Positions 38,316 to 48,773 of a stretch of DNA of 64,000 nucleotides are shown in pieces. How positions within the stretch are numbered: the first letter of the stretch is position 1; each line of letters opens with the position of its first letter. Both the position numbers and the translations under genes were made by a program. Under the pieces are notes generated by a model. The model did not search any database, was not told the DNA's origin, and saw only the letters and a program-made list of their open reading frames with translations. Origin of the DNA: a gamma proteobacterium HdN1 (lineage in GTDB: Bacteria > Pseudomonadota > Gammaproteobacteria > Pseudomonadales > Ketobacteraceae); NCBI GenBank assembly GCA_000198515.1, contig FP929140.1:1276527-1340526 (forward strand), given 5' to 3'.

Positions 38316-38355
38316 AAAAGAGCGATACAGACAATCCCGTCTGTATCGCTCTTTT
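38316..38355. terminator. Bidirectional terminator between ugd and yjbH
   Basis: A perfect 17-bp inverted repeat (38316-38332 with 38339-38355, loop AATCCC) starts with AAAA and ends with TTTT. It separates the convergent ugd and yjbH-like genes. Confidence 0.9.
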
Positions 38356-38357
38356 CG

Positions 38358-40553
38358 TTACTTTGAGTAGCGTTGCGCTGCTTCCCTCAACCGCTGCCAG
38401 TGGTTTTTCACGTAGGCGGGAGAGAGGCGGTCGTTGTTCAAATAGGTGCGCTCAAGTTCGTGGCGGGCACTTGGGATTTGTGCGGTACCAAAGTGTACGT
38501 CGTTGGTTTTTTCATTGATGCGCGTCTGGATGCCGTAGTTCCAGTTTTCTCTACCTTTGATTTGTCCGTAGGGGCTTAAATAATCACGCCTAGGTGTGAG
38601 TGGTAGAGTCCAACGCAGTCCGATAAATTCTGCATCAGTGTTTTTATATTCAAGCGAAATAGCCGTGTCGCCGAACCAGAATTTGGTGTCTAGGCGGAAG
38701 CCTTTGTCACCCTCTAAGAACTCGCCGTAGGTGCCTTCTAGCGCCACATCGTAGGAGCTGGCAAAGTAGCGGTAGCTAACGAGATTAAAGCTTGGTTCCT
38801 GCATGTCTTCGTTCTGTTCGTACAGTTCTCCGCGATTAGATTCTTTGAGGTTGAATTTTCCGACGCGCGCGGAAATCATGTGCGATCCCTCTGGAGACTG
38901 CCATGCCGTCTGGTTGAAGAATCCTTTGTAGTCGTGTAGATAAATTCCTGCGTGAAACGCCGTATACAGACTGCTGGTGACTTTGATGGTTTGTTGCAGT
39001 TCGTATTCGTTGAAGCCGGATCTCTGGCGATCTGCATAGAAAGAACCGGCGCGGTTGTGATCGGGTAGATAACGCTCGAACTCGTCAGATTGGTCAATCG
39101 GGGTGTTATACGTTGCGGCCATTAATGCACCAGGCCACAATCCGAGCGTTACGTCAGTTTGAAGGGATGCAGAGTAATCAAACAAATTTCGCTCGGTTGC
39201 AACAGCGCTCACGATGCTGGGGGATAGCGTTATTGCGGGCCGTAACGGGGATGCGTAGCTGCGCTCTGCTTGCCAGTGGATGGAGCGCATAACGTTAGAT
39301 TCTGGGAATAACGCTTCCAGATAGAGCGGGGCGGTGTTGCTTGCGGCTAGGAATTCGCGGTAATTGTCGGGTTTTACCACGACTTCGAGGACTGCAATGT
39401 GCTGGTTGAGTAATAGCAGATGAGTTTTTTGGTGTTGAAGAGCAGTATTTTCGGTGATGAGCTTCAGCGCAACGCCAATCGCGTCGATCTCGTTGCGGTT
39501 ATAAATATTGTTTTCTAGTGCGACGTAGAGTGCGTCGCCTTTTTCGCCTACCTTGATATTTTCAAACTTGGCGGCCTCCAGCCTGCTTGCGATTTTATCC
39601 AATGGGGCGATGGTTGTGGCTTGGTTCGTAGGTGAATGCGTTTGGCGAAGTGGTTCGCTGGCTACTGGCTGCGTCGTGTTTTTGCCAGAAGCAGGAGTAG
39701 GCAGCTTGTTACTGGTGACGATGCCTCCATTTATGGGCTTCTTCGCAACACTGGCGTCTGCCCGAGAATGATACGCGGATTTAGGTTGCGACTTTGGATA
39801 ATGATCGCGGCTTTGCCCGAGCGGGATTCCGATGCTGATGGTAAAAAATCGCTTATCCGAAATGAATTCCCCATCCGAGTGAGCAAGCACTTTTAACGAT
39901 GACTGAATTCCCCATCTTTGCGCTGACTCGGGAAGGCTTAGCCGCAACCCAAAATTTGTATCGTGCGCGTCGTACTCTGCGATCACGCCCAGCCATTCCC
40001 ACGGCTGAAGTTCCAGCGAGCCAAATGCACCATCTAGATAGCGATCGGGTAGGTCGCTCTTGCCGGCACCTAGGTCGATCCGCCCATATTGAAATTGCTT
40101 GCTCGCGACTAAGTATTTTGCTTCGAAGTAGCTTGCTGCACCTCCAAGATCCTGTGCGCCAATTGCGAGTGAAAACCAATCCTCTGGAATCCAAGGGATT
40201 CGTAGCTTCAGGTTTCCAGACATATCGCGCACGCCACAGCCAGTCCGGTCGTAGCAGTCACGGTGGACGTAATCCCAAGCAATGCGGCCGCCCAACTCCA
40301 GCCAAGGCAGTACGCCAAAATTTGCGATAACGCTATGATTGTGGCGAGCATCTTGGGCGGTGATGAACGCATCAGAATATTGTAGAGATGCAATACCCTG
40401 CGCTTCGGTAAATGCCGATGGTACGTTCAAGCTTCCCGTATAGCCCTGCAACGAAGGGGTGTTTGTGGCACCTAGAGCAAATGCACCATAGTATGCTGCT
40501 GTGCCGCCAATCAGTGCCTGCGATAGCTTTTTTGCTCTGCGTGCGAATTTCAT
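38358..40553 (-). CDS. yjbH: YjbH-like outer membrane exopolysaccharide protein
   Basis: YjbH domain proteins are large outer membrane beta-barrels linked to exopolysaccharide export. The 731-residue protein has a signal sequence (cleavage near FALG) and the family opening TPSLQGYTGSLNVPSA with ASLQYSD after it. Alternating amphipathic strands fill the rest, and the middle (about 250-330) has a Pro/Thr/Ser-rich linker followed by a soluble-looking part. GGTGAG five bases before the ATG at 40553 favours that start. The yjbEFG partners are not in the window. Its position beside ugd supports a role in exporting the polysaccharide. Confidence 0.82.
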   Translation of the reverse strand: MKFARRAKKLSQALIGGTAAYYGAFALGATNTPSLQGYTGSLNVPSAFTEAQGIASLQYSDAFITAQDARHNHSVIANFGVLPWLELGGRIAWDYVHRDCYDRTGCGVRDMSGNLKLRIPWIPEDWFSLAIGAQDLGGAASYFEAKYLVASKQFQYGRIDLGAGKSDLPDRYLDGAFGSLELQPWEWLGVIAEYDAHDTNFGLRLSLPESAQRWGIQSSLKVLAHSDGEFISDKRFFTISIGIPLGQSRDHYPKSQPKSAYHSRADASVAKKPINGGIVTSNKLPTPASGKNTTQPVASEPLRQTHSPTNQATTIAPLDKIASRLEAAKFENIKVGEKGDALYVALENNIYNRNEIDAIGVALKLITENTALQHQKTHLLLLNQHIAVLEVVVKPDNYREFLAASNTAPLYLEALFPESNVMRSIHWQAERSYASPLRPAITLSPSIVSAVATERNLFDYSASLQTDVTLGLWPGALMAATYNTPIDQSDEFERYLPDHNRAGSFYADRQRSGFNEYELQQTIKVTSSLYTAFHAGIYLHDYKGFFNQTAWQSPEGSHMISARVGKFNLKESNRGELYEQNEDMQEPSFNLVSYRYFASSYDVALEGTYGEFLEGDKGFRLDTKFWFGDTAISLEYKNTDAEFIGLRWTLPLTPRRDYLSPYGQIKGRENWNYGIQTRINEKTNDVHFGTAQIPSARHELERTYLNNDRLSPAYVKNHWQRLREAAQRYSK

Positions 40554-40705
40554 GCTCACCATCTATTTTGTGAATAGAATCAATTGCATGAAGTTAGCAC
40601 AAGATTGTGGGAGTGCAAGCGCGGTGGTGATCGCTCGTGGTGGGGGGATTCAAGAAAAGATTCGGCTGGGTAGTGAGAATATAATTTTTTGGGTGCGCAA
40701 GAGCT

Positions 40706-40735
40706 TTGAAGCCTTCAGATTCCTGAAGGCTTCAA
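40706..40735. repeat. Perfect inverted repeat after the lipoprotein gene
   Basis: TTGAAGCCTTCAG (40706-40718) pairs perfectly with 40723-40735 around the loop ATTC. The 192-bp gap it sits in holds no gene. Neither side carries a U-tract, so a Rho-independent terminator is doubtful; the hairpin may stabilise the end of the lipoprotein mRNA. Confidence 0.6.
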
Positions 40736-40745
40736 GCTGAGTGGC

Positions 40746-41708
40746 TTAGTTGCTGCTGCCCGTGCCGCCGGTGATAACGTCGTCAGGCTTTGGTGTGGTG
40801 CCTACGTTGATCGGAGGTAGGTTTTCGGTAGGAGTGGATCCAACGTCGTCGATGGTGGATTCAGGGTCAGAAAGTACTTGGCCAAGCTTTTGGGCAATTG
40901 CGCCGGCGGCTCCGGGTGTGGGGGATGCGGCAATCTGTGCAATTTTTTCAGCAACGGCGCCAGAGGTGGTGTTTAGAATTCCACCAACAACGGCGTTATT
41001 GGCGCCGCTTGCAGCGCTCGCTAAGAAAGCCTGTACGCCGGCGGTAGTTTTAAGGTCTACAGGGTTCTCGCTATTGAGAAGTGCTTGCGTAATGGCGCTA
41101 ACTGCTGCGCTGGCAGTGCTCGGGCTGCCCGATTTTTCGATTGCAAGTATGAGCGTGCTCAATGCCATTGCGGTGGTCATGAGTGCTTGGGATTGAGCAC
41201 TGCTACCAACGTTGCTGACGTAGTTTGCGCTTTTCGGGTTGATCGGGTTGTATTTACCTAAGCCTAGACGCTCAGCAATTCTGGTGGCAGCTTCGTCGAT
41301 GGCTGCTTGGGAGAGGTTCGCAGGGTCGCCACCTGCGGCTTGAGCTGCAGCAACGGCGAGGGTGCTGAACGGTGAAGCCACTGCACCGCTTCCTTGGGTG
41401 ACGCCGAGAAAGCTGGGAAGAGGCGCACGCGTGTCGGCGTCAATACACCCCGTTGCGGTAACGACTGAGCCGCTTGGGATACGTTCGCCAACCGTTCTAA
41501 ACGTGTACTGCCCCGCAACGTTAGTGTTTGCTTCGGCAGTGAATTCCCCACCGTTTATGGTAACTGTGCAGCCAACCGCGTGTCCGTCAAATACGGCAAC
41601 ATTGGTGCGGTAGGATGCTGGGCGGTCGGAGTCGTCGTTGCAGCCGACAAGCGTAATCGAAGCCGCCCCAGCAACGATGATGGCAAGTGCAAGTTTGTTT
41701 CTTTTCAT
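40746..41708 (-). CDS. Putative lipoprotein, Ala/Ser/Thr-rich
   Basis: The 320-residue protein has a lipoprotein signal peptide with lipobox LVGC (Cys23), followed by NDDSD. A short region with paired cysteines (GCTVTINGG, TATGCID) looks like a small beta domain. After it comes a long Ala-rich helical part with VAAAQAAGG and AIAQKLGQVLSD. I do not recognise a family with certainty. No neighbour shares its strand operon; a conserved hairpin follows the stop. Confidence 0.7.
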   Translation of the reverse strand: MKRNKLALAIIVAGAASITLVGCNDDSDRPASYRTNVAVFDGHAVGCTVTINGGEFTAEANTNVAGQYTFRTVGERIPSGSVVTATGCIDADTRAPLPSFLGVTQGSGAVASPFSTLAVAAAQAAGGDPANLSQAAIDEAATRIAERLGLGKYNPINPKSANYVSNVGSSAQSQALMTTAMALSTLILAIEKSGSPSTASAAVSAITQALLNSENPVDLKTTAGVQAFLASAASGANNAVVGGILNTTSGAVAEKIAQIAASPTPGAAGAIAQKLGQVLSDPESTIDDVGSTPTENLPPINVGTTPKPDDVITGGTGSSN

Positions 41709-41921
41709 GATCCGTTATCCTTGTTGATATCAGGTCGGCTACTGCAAGCCTGTTTATGCAATTAGCAAAATTAGTCTAGCAGACAGTTTTTTGTTTGCTG
41801 CAAGATTTTCTTGAAACAACTTTACTAAGCGCCCGTTAGCCCACGGCTTTTGTGGAACCGCAAGTATCTAGCTTGTGTGTAACAAGGTGGAAGCTGAGGC
41901 TCGTTTGCTAGAGAGGATGAT

Positions 41922-41984
41922 ATGAAAGTTTGGTTAAACAGCGTGTTACCAATGGCGTTCTTGGGTTTGCTGCAAACGTGGTAG
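41922..41984 (+). CDS. Possible small hydrophobic peptide (20 aa)
   Basis: The 340-bp gap between the lipoprotein gene and tRNA-Asn contains a short frame MKVWLNSVLPMAFLGLLQTW that ends in consecutive TAG TGA stops. GAGAGG about five to six bases upstream of the ATG makes translation possible. The peptide resembles a signal or small membrane peptide. It may also be the remnant of a longer exported protein. Support is weak. Confidence 0.25.
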   Translation: MKVWLNSVLPMAFLGLLQTW

Positions 41985-42012
41985 TGAGTGGCGGAGACGG
42001 AGGCAGAAACGC

Positions 42013-42039
42013 AAAAAGCCGCGACAAGCGCGGCTTTTT
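42013..42039. terminator. Terminator at the tRNA-Asn gene
   Basis: AAAAAGCCGCG (42013-42023) and CGCGGCTTTTT (42029-42039) form an 11-bp stem with A5 and T5 ends. It lies directly downstream of the minus-strand tRNA-Asn. Confidence 0.85.
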
Positions 42040-42048
42040 GTTTCAAAA

Positions 42049-42124
42049 TGGCTCCTGGAGCAGGACTCGAACCTGCGACCAAGCGGTTAACAGCCGCTTG
42101 CTCTACCGACTGAGCTATCCAGGA
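42049..42124 (-). tRNA. tRNA-Asn(GTT)
   Basis: On the minus strand the 76-base sequence starts TCCTGGATAGCTCAG and ends with encoded CCA. The anticodon loop CTGTTAA gives GTT. Acceptor and T-arm (GGTTCGAGTCC) stems are intact. It lies upstream of uvrB on the opposite strand. Confidence 0.97.
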
Positions 42125-42338
42125 TCGGTAACGATGTGGCCACGGATTCTATAGAGGCATCAAGCGGGCGTCAATACTTTTTATGCGGGTTTTTCTAAAA
42201 ACGAATCAGTAACTTGAAAGGCAGCATCGGTGGCCTTGGTTGGGCTCGGTGATGGCACCATGAGTTCCCAAAATAAACGGAGGTAGGCGTACAATGCTGG
42301 CTGGTGAGGCGCCTGTAGCTGCGCTTCGCTTTCTACTT

Positions 42339-42366
42339 AGAAGGGTGTAGCCAGAAGGGTGTGGCC
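42339..42366. repeat. Tandem duplication, 14 bp x 2, at the uvrB ribosome site
   Basis: AGAAGGGTGTAGCC and AGAAGGGTGTGGCC lie head to tail, differing at one base. The second copy (42353-42366) supplies the AGAAGGG ribosome site for uvrB at 42368, so the duplication doubled that site. The remaining 42125-42338 holds no gene. Confidence 0.88.
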
Positions 42367-42367
42367 A

Positions 42368-44398
42368 ATGTCTGCGACTGAAAAGCATCGCTTTCAGATT
42401 TCATCTACCTATAAGCCAGCGGGAGACCAGCCGGAGGCGATTCGTCAATTGGTAGACGGCCTTGAAAGCGGGTTGTCCCATCAGACCTTATTGGGGGTGA
42501 CCGGTTCAGGGAAGACGTTCACGATTGCGAATGTGATTGAGGCGGTGCAGCGCCCAACCCTTGTTTTGGTACATAACAAAACACTTGCGGCGCAGTTGTA
42601 TGGAGAATTTAAGGAGTTTTTTCCTAATAACGCGGTGGAGTACTTTGTCTCCTACTTTGACTATTATCAGCCTGAAGCTTATGTACCGTCGTCGGATACT
42701 TATATTGAGAAAGATTCTTCGGTAAACGATCACATTGAGCAAATGCGCCTCTCTGCGACGAAAGCGCTGATGGAGCGCTCCGACGTAATTATCGTGGCTA
42801 CGGTTTCCTGTATTTATGGTTTGGGGGATCCGGCCACTTACCTAAAAATGGTGTTGCATCTAGATCGTGGTGACGCGATGGAGCAGCGTACTTTATTGAG
42901 AAGGCTGGCGGAGCTGCAGTATACCCGTAATGAAATGGATTTTCGGCGGGCAACCTATCGGGTGCGAGGGGATGTTGTTGATATCTTTCCTGCTGAGTCG
43001 GATGCAGAAGCCATTCGGGTCGAGCTGTTTGATGATGAGATTGAGAACCTGAGCTTTTTTGACCCGCTCACCGGCGCCATTCTGCGTCGCGTGCCGCGTG
43101 CGACTGTGTTTCCAAAGACTCATTATGTTACGCCGCGCGAAACCATGCTCGGTGCGATGGAGGCTATCAAAGCGGAGCTACGTTTACGTTTGGATGAGCT
43201 GAGTGGCGCAGGTAAGCTGATTGAGCATCAGCGGCTTGGCGAACGTACGCGCTTTGATCTTGAAATGATGCAGGAGCTAGGCTATTGCAATGGGATTGAA
43301 AATTACTCGCGACACCTGTCTGGTAAGCCGCAAGGTGAGCCGCCTGCAAGTTTGTTTGACTATTTGCCTGCTAACGCATTGTTAGTGATTGATGAATCGC
43401 ACGTTACGCTACCGCAGCTCGGTGCAATGTATCGAGGAGATCGCTCGCGTAAGGAAACCCTCGTGCAATATGGTTTTCGCTTGCCTTCGGCGTTGGATAA
43501 CCGGCCTTTGCGTTTTGACGAGTGGGAAGCACGGGCACCTCAAATGATCTTTGTTTCCGCTACGCCAGCGCAGTATGAGGCAGAGCATCAGGGGCAAGTG
43601 GTAGAGCAGGTGGTGCGGCCAACGGGCTTGGTAGATCCGCTCATCGAGGTGCGCCCTGCATCGCATCAGGTGGACGATCTGTTGGAGAGAATTCGTGAGC
43701 GGGTAGCGGTTGGAGAGCGCGTACTGGTAACGACGCTCACCAAGCGCATGGCGGAAGACCTCACGGAATTTTTCAACGAACAAAACGTGAAAGTGCGCTA
43801 TTTGCACTCTGATATTGGAACTGTTGAGCGGGTGGAGATCATCCGCGATTTGCGCCTCGGGGTGTTTGATGTGTTGGTGGGCATCAATTTGCTGCGTGAA
43901 GGTTTGGATATGCCAGAAGTTTCGCTTGTTGCAGTGTTGGATGCAGATAAAGAAGGTTTTCTGCGCTCCGAGCGTTCGTTGATACAGACCATTGGCCGGG
44001 CAGCGCGTAACGTCAATGGTAAAGCAATTCTCTACGCGGACGTCGTGACAGGGTCCATGCGACGTGCGATAGATGAAACCGAGCGGCGGCGCGCTAAGCA
44101 GCTACTCTTTAATGAGGTGCATGGCATTACACCAAGATCGGTGCAAAAACCAGTCGATGACATACTGGAAGGTGCTTATCGTGCGCCGGCGTCCGCAGGT
44201 GGGCGCGGTTTGAGAAAGGTAGCTGAGGCGGCCCCCGTGTACGATCTTGCCGAGCTCGCAAATCCACGGAAGGCTTCTACGGTACTTAAAGAGCTAGAGA
44301 CTCGAATGCTTAAGCATGCTGCAAATCTTGAGTTTGAACAGGCCGCAAAATTGCGTGACGAGATTAAAAGGTTGCGAGATGCTACCTTTATTTCGTGA
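42368..44398 (+). CDS. uvrB: UvrABC system protein B
   Basis: UvrB verifies DNA damage in nucleotide excision repair and hands it to UvrC. The 676-residue helicase-like protein has Walker [11 protein letters not shown], the [14 protein letters not shown] hairpin region, the helicase motif [10 protein letters not shown], a C-terminal RecA domain with [14 protein letters not shown], and the UvrC-binding UVR motif [17 protein letters not shown]. The ATG at 42368 has AGAAGGG eight bases upstream; a GTG at 42359 is an alternative. The ihfB-O-antigen-uvrB neighbourhood is also known from P. aeruginosa. Confidence 0.97.
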   Translation: MSATEKHRFQISSTYKPAGDQPEAIRQLVDGLESGLSHQTLLGVTGSGKTFTIANVIEAVQRPTLVLVHNKTLAAQLYGEFKEFFPNNAVEYFVSYFDYYQPEAYVPSSDTYIEKDSSVNDHIEQMRLSATKALMERSDVIIVATVSCIYGLGDPATYLKMVLHLDRGDAMEQRTLLRRLAELQYTRNEMDFRRATYRVRGDVVDIFPAESDAEAIRVELFDDEIENLSFFDPLTGAILRRVPRATVFPKTHYVTPRETMLGAMEAIKAELRLRLDELSGAGKLIEHQRLGERTRFDLEMMQELGYCNGIENYSRHLSGKPQGEPPASLFDYLPANALLVIDESHVTLPQLGAMYRGDRSRKETLVQYGFRLPSALDNRPLRFDEWEARAPQMIFVSATPAQYEAEHQGQVVEQVVRPTGLVDPLIEVRPASHQVDDLLERIRERVAVGERVLVTTLTKRMAEDLTEFFNEQNVKVRYLHSDIGTVERVEIIRDLRLGVFDVLVGINLLREGLDMPEVSLVAVLDADKEGFLRSERSLIQTIGRAARNVNGKAILYADVVTGSMRRAIDETERRRAKQLLFNEVHGITPRSVQKPVDDILEGAYRAPASAGGRGLRKVAEAAPVYDLAELANPRKASTVLKELETRMLKHAANLEFEQAAKLRDEIKRLRDATFIS

Positions 44399-44527
44399 CG
44401 TAGGTATTGACCTTGAATTTTTCGCTGGCACAAGGCTGACAAGATTGCGTGTCATGCGCGATGAGCAATACCATATACTGATAGCAATCGCTGACGGAAT
44501 AGAAACAGAAAGGACGAATACTTCCAG

Positions 44528-45535
44528 ATGAAAATATTAGTGACGGGTGCCGCAGGATTTATTGGATCAACACTCGCCCATCGCTTGCTTGCGCGGGGAG
44601 ATGAGGTCATAGGCTATGACAATATCAATGACTATTATGATGTGAGCTTAAAGCATGCACGGCTTGACCGTCTGCGTTCTCATGCGGGCTTTTCTTTTAT
44701 GCAGGCTAGCCTTGAAGACCGCAAAGCTTTGGACGATGTTTTCCGCAAGTACCAGCCTCAGCGGGTAGTGAATCTTGCTGCGCAGGCAGGCGTGCGCTAT
44801 TCCATTGAGAACCCGCAAGCATATCTCGATGCCAATTTGCAGGGGTTTCTCAATATTCTAGAAGGGTGCCGGCATCATAAGGTGGAGCACCTTGTATTTG
44901 CATCCAGCAGTTCCGTGTATGGCGCCAACACCAAAATGCCGTTTTCGGTAAGTGATACCGTAGATCATCCGGTCAGTTTTTATGCGGCTACTAAGAAAGC
45001 GAACGAGCTGATGGCGCATACCTACAGCCATTTGTACCAGCTGCCGACGACGGGATTGCGCTTCTTTACCGTATATGGGCCTTGGGGCCGCCCTGATATG
45101 GCGCTGTTTTTGTTTACAAAGTCGATATTGGCGGGTAAGCCGATCCAGGTGTTTAACCACGGCCATCATCGACGTGATTTCACATATATTGACGATATTA
45201 TCGAAGGCGTAGTGCGCACGTTGGATCAAGTTGCGGTACCAGACCCAGATTGGTCTGGCGATTCTCCAGATCCGGCAACCAGTAAGGCCCCTTATCGCCT
45301 TTATAATATCGGTAGCAATCGCCCAGTGGAGCTGTTGCGTTACATTGAAGTGCTGGAAGATTGCTTAGGCAAAAAGGCGATCAAAGAGATGCTGCCGTTA
45401 CAGTTGGGCGATGTGCCTGATACCTATGCAAACGTGGATGCGTTGATTAATGATGTGGGTTACAAGCCCGGCACTCCAATTGAGGAGGGTGTGAGGCACT
45501 TTGTGGATTGGTATCGATCTTATTATCAGGTCTGA
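44528..45535 (+). CDS. UDP-glucuronate 4-epimerase-like NAD epimerase
   Basis: The 335-residue protein is an extended SDR with [16 protein letters not shown], the catalytic SSSSVYGAN and YAATKKANE, and the family end [10 protein letters not shown]. Its N-terminal [17 protein letters not shown] and the conserved [15 protein letters not shown] are the signature of UDP-glucuronate/galacturonate epimerases (LpsL/CapI type). It probably uses the UDP-glucuronate made by ugd, about 6 kb away, to supply UDP-galacturonate for the surface polysaccharide. Confidence 0.88.
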   Translation: MKILVTGAAGFIGSTLAHRLLARGDEVIGYDNINDYYDVSLKHARLDRLRSHAGFSFMQASLEDRKALDDVFRKYQPQRVVNLAAQAGVRYSIENPQAYLDANLQGFLNILEGCRHHKVEHLVFASSSSVYGANTKMPFSVSDTVDHPVSFYAATKKANELMAHTYSHLYQLPTTGLRFFTVYGPWGRPDMALFLFTKSILAGKPIQVFNHGHHRRDFTYIDDIIEGVVRTLDQVAVPDPDWSGDSPDPATSKAPYRLYNIGSNRPVELLRYIEVLEDCLGKKAIKEMLPLQLGDVPDTYANVDALINDVGYKPGTPIEEGVRHFVDWYRSYYQV

Positions 45536-45643
45536 CGTGCATAGTTTTTGCTTTGGAACGTAATTGAGCGCTTGAAGAATTCTAAAGGTAATGATAATGT
45601 TGCGGCCCTGAATCGGTAGGGGCTGCACGCTTTAGTGATCGGC

Positions 45644-45675
45644 GTAGTGGTCGCTAAAAGTAGTGGTCGCTAAAA
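45644..45675. repeat. Tandem duplication, 16 bp x 2
   Basis: GTAGTGGTCGCTAAAA occurs twice in a row (45644-45659, 45660-45675), just upstream of tRNA-Val. The AT-rich copy ends may contribute to the tRNA promoter. Confidence 0.92.
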
Positions 45676-45702
45676 TATGCTCCCGTTCATGGCTGTAAAT
45701 GC

Positions 45703-45779
45703 AGGCACATAGCTCAGTTGGTTAGAGCACCACCTTGACATGGTGGGGGTCGTTGGTTCGAGTCCAATTGTGCCTACCA
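45703..45779 (+). tRNA. tRNA-Val(GAC)
   Basis: This 77-base gene has acceptor AGGCACA/TGTGCCT, the D-arm GCTCAGTTGGTTAGAGC, the anticodon loop TTGACAT with GAC, T-arm GGTTCGAGTCC and encoded CCA. A terminator follows at once. Confidence 0.97.
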
Positions 45780-45787
45780 AATTGAAG

Positions 45788-45823
45788 AAAGGGCACCGGC
45801 TTGTTGAGTTCGGTGCCCTTTTT
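45788..45823 (+). terminator. Terminator of tRNA-Val
   Basis: AAAGGGCACCG (45788-45798) pairs with CGGTGCCCTTT (45811-45821), followed by more T. The next 390 bases (45824-46215) hold no gene; thrS, which often lies here in relatives, is absent. Confidence 0.9.
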
Positions 45824-46215
45824 GTTTGTATGGATGTGGTTACTTGTTTTGCGGTTGTTTTGGCTAAATCTTAGTCCGAATCGTGTAGGTTTTGTGCAGA
45901 AAGCAATGGTTTTGTCGCAGCGCGGCGATTTTGTTTGTGTTCAGAGCGGTAAGCACTTGAGAAAATGCCAAAGTCTGCTTAGACTTTGCTGGTTTCGTTT
46001 CGCGCGTGGGCGTGATGCGGAGCAGCGAATGGCTTAACGGGTGATAGCCTGTTGATTTAGATAAAACGTGGTCTAAGCGTATCGCTTGGGCTTGAGAAAG
46101 GAACGGTACTGAAGCAAGCGGTAAAGTGCGCTCCCATAGGAGTGCTGTCGCTTAGGCTCTACTTTTTAAATGCAGCTTCCTGCTTTACAGTGATCGTCAA
46201 ATTTGAACCTGCTCC

Positions 46216-46230
46216 GGAGGGTTGGTTATT
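46216..46230 (+). promoter_or_regulatory. infC ribosome site and AUU start
   Basis: GGAGG at 46216-46220 is followed after seven bases by ATT (46228-46230), which starts IKRERR, the conserved IF3 N-terminus. A TTG at 46222 is only one base from the Shine-Dalgarno and cannot be used. AUU starts on infC are a known device for IF3 autoregulation. Confidence 0.85.
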
Positions 46231-46773
46231 AAGAGAGAAAGACGTGGTGTTGGTGCTCCAAACAGAAAGAATCGCATCAACGAAGAAATCACAGTTCCCA
46301 ATGTACGCCTAATCGGGGCCGACGGCGCCCAGATTGGAGTAGTTACAATCAATGAAGCTCTTGATGCCGCCTACGAAGCTGAATTGGATCTAGTCGAAAT
46401 CGCAGCGGATGCGGTTCCGCCGGTGTGTCGCGTCATGGATTATGGCAAACACATCTTTGAAGAAAAGAAACAAAAGAACGAAGCGAAGAAAAAGCAGAAA
46501 CAGATACAGGTAAAGGAAATCAAATTCCGGCCTGTGACTGATGAGGGGGACTACCAGGTCAAACTTCGCAACCTGAAAAGGTTCCTCTCCGATGGCGACA
46601 AAGCCAAGATCACGATGCGCTTCCGCGGTCGGGAAGTTACCCACCAAGAACTTGCGATTACGCTGCTCAGGCGAGTTGAGGCAGATCTCGAAGAGTTCGG
46701 TGCGGTAGAACAACAGCCCGAGATGGAAGGAAGGCAGATGGTCATGGTGATGGGGCCTAAAAAACGTAAGTAG
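46228..46773 (+). CDS. infC: Translation initiation factor IF-3
   Basis: IF3 binds the 30S subunit and checks start codons. The 181-residue protein contains [41 protein letters not shown], the Lys-rich linker [15 protein letters not shown], and the C-terminal domain with [11 protein letters not shown]. The start codon is AUU, as in E. coli and Pseudomonas, which lets IF3 repress its own mRNA. It leads the infC-rpmI-rplT cluster. Confidence 0.96.
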   Translation: MKRERRGVGAPNRKNRINEEITVPNVRLIGADGAQIGVVTINEALDAAYEAELDLVEIAADAVPPVCRVMDYGKHIFEEKKQKNEAKKKQKQIQVKEIKFRPVTDEGDYQVKLRNLKRFLSDGDKAKITMRFRGREVTHQELAITLLRRVEADLEEFGAVEQQPEMEGRQMVMVMGPKKRK

Positions 46774-46910
46774 CCGCGCTCAGATCGGTTGTGTTTGCAG
46801 CCGTTTTCTTGAGGGCACAATCGCTTGAATAAAGCAGGCTGCTTATATCTATGAATAGCGTGGCCTTGTCTGGGCTACGCGTTTTGGCTGTCACAATGCG
46901 GAGACATATC

Positions 46911-47105
46911 ATGCCGAAAATCAAGACAAATCGCGGCGCTGCAAAGCGCTTCAGAAAGACCGCAAATGGTTTCAAAAGAAAACAAGCCTTCAAACGTCAC
47001 ATTCTGACCAAGAAGTCCCCTAAGCGTATTCGTCAGTTGCGCCCAATGTCCATGGTACATCCTTCGGATGTTGCTTTGGTTCAACGCATGATGCCCTACG
47101 TTTAG
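46911..47105 (+). CDS. rpmI: 50S ribosomal protein L35
   Basis: The 64-residue basic protein starts [17 protein letters not shown], the diagnostic L35 N-terminus, and ends with [16 protein letters not shown] lies upstream of the ATG at 46911. It is 137 bp after infC and 57 bp before rplT. In E. coli the rpmI leader is a target of L20 repression. Confidence 0.96.
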   Translation: MPKIKTNRGAAKRFRKTANGFKRKQAFKRHILTKKSPKRIRQLRPMSMVHPSDVALVQRMMPYV

Positions 47106-47162
47106 CACCGGGTTTACTTTTCACGTACAGAATACTCGTAATCGAGAGTTTGGAGGTTCATT

Positions 47163-47522
47163 ATGGCTCGTGTAAAACGCGGTGTAATCGCTAGAGCACG
47201 TCACAAGAAAACAATGGCCGCTGCAAAAGGCTATTACGGTGCGCGCAGCCGCGTGTATCGCGTAGCAAAGCAGGCGGTTACCAAGGCTGGCCAGTATGCG
47301 TACCGCGACCGTCGCCAGAAAAAGCGTCTATTTCGTCAGTTGTGGATTGCGCGTATCAACGCGGCTGCCCGTATTAACGGCATTTCCTACAGCAGAATGA
47401 TTGACGGTTTGAAAAAAGCATCCATTGAAATTGACCGCAAAGTGTTGGCAGATATTGCTGTTCACGATGCCGTTGGTTTTGCTGCACTTGCCGAAAAAGC
47501 AAAAGCGGCCCTTGGCAGATAA
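47163..47522 (+). CDS. rplT: 50S ribosomal protein L20
   Basis: The 119-residue protein reads [18 protein letters not shown] and continues with [17 protein letters not shown], the L20 signature. L20 starts 50S assembly and represses its own operon in E. coli. GGAGG lies before the ATG. A strong terminator/attenuator follows before pheS. Confidence 0.97.
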   Translation: MARVKRGVIARARHKKTMAAAKGYYGARSRVYRVAKQAVTKAGQYAYRDRRQKKRLFRQLWIARINAAARINGISYSRMIDGLKKASIEIDRKVLADIAVHDAVGFAALAEKAKAALGR

Positions 47523-47553
47523 GCGAAATCGACAGGCAATTTCTGTGTTCTAA

Positions 47554-48669
<1,116 letters not shown>

Positions 48670-48773
48670 CGCACCAAGTGCAGTACTTGTGCAAGCTATG
48701 CGGCGCTATCAGAAGAGTACAAGCCGCAACAACGACATGCTAGAAGAGTGATCTGATCAAAGGTAGATGAGCG

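Noticed and set aside
41930..42154. Plus-strand frame running into tRNA-Asn
   Set aside because: It reads antisense through a tRNA gene and a terminator.
46222..46227. TTG start for infC
   Set aside because: It is one base from the Shine-Dalgarno; the AUU at 46228 has correct spacing and the known IF3 N-terminus.
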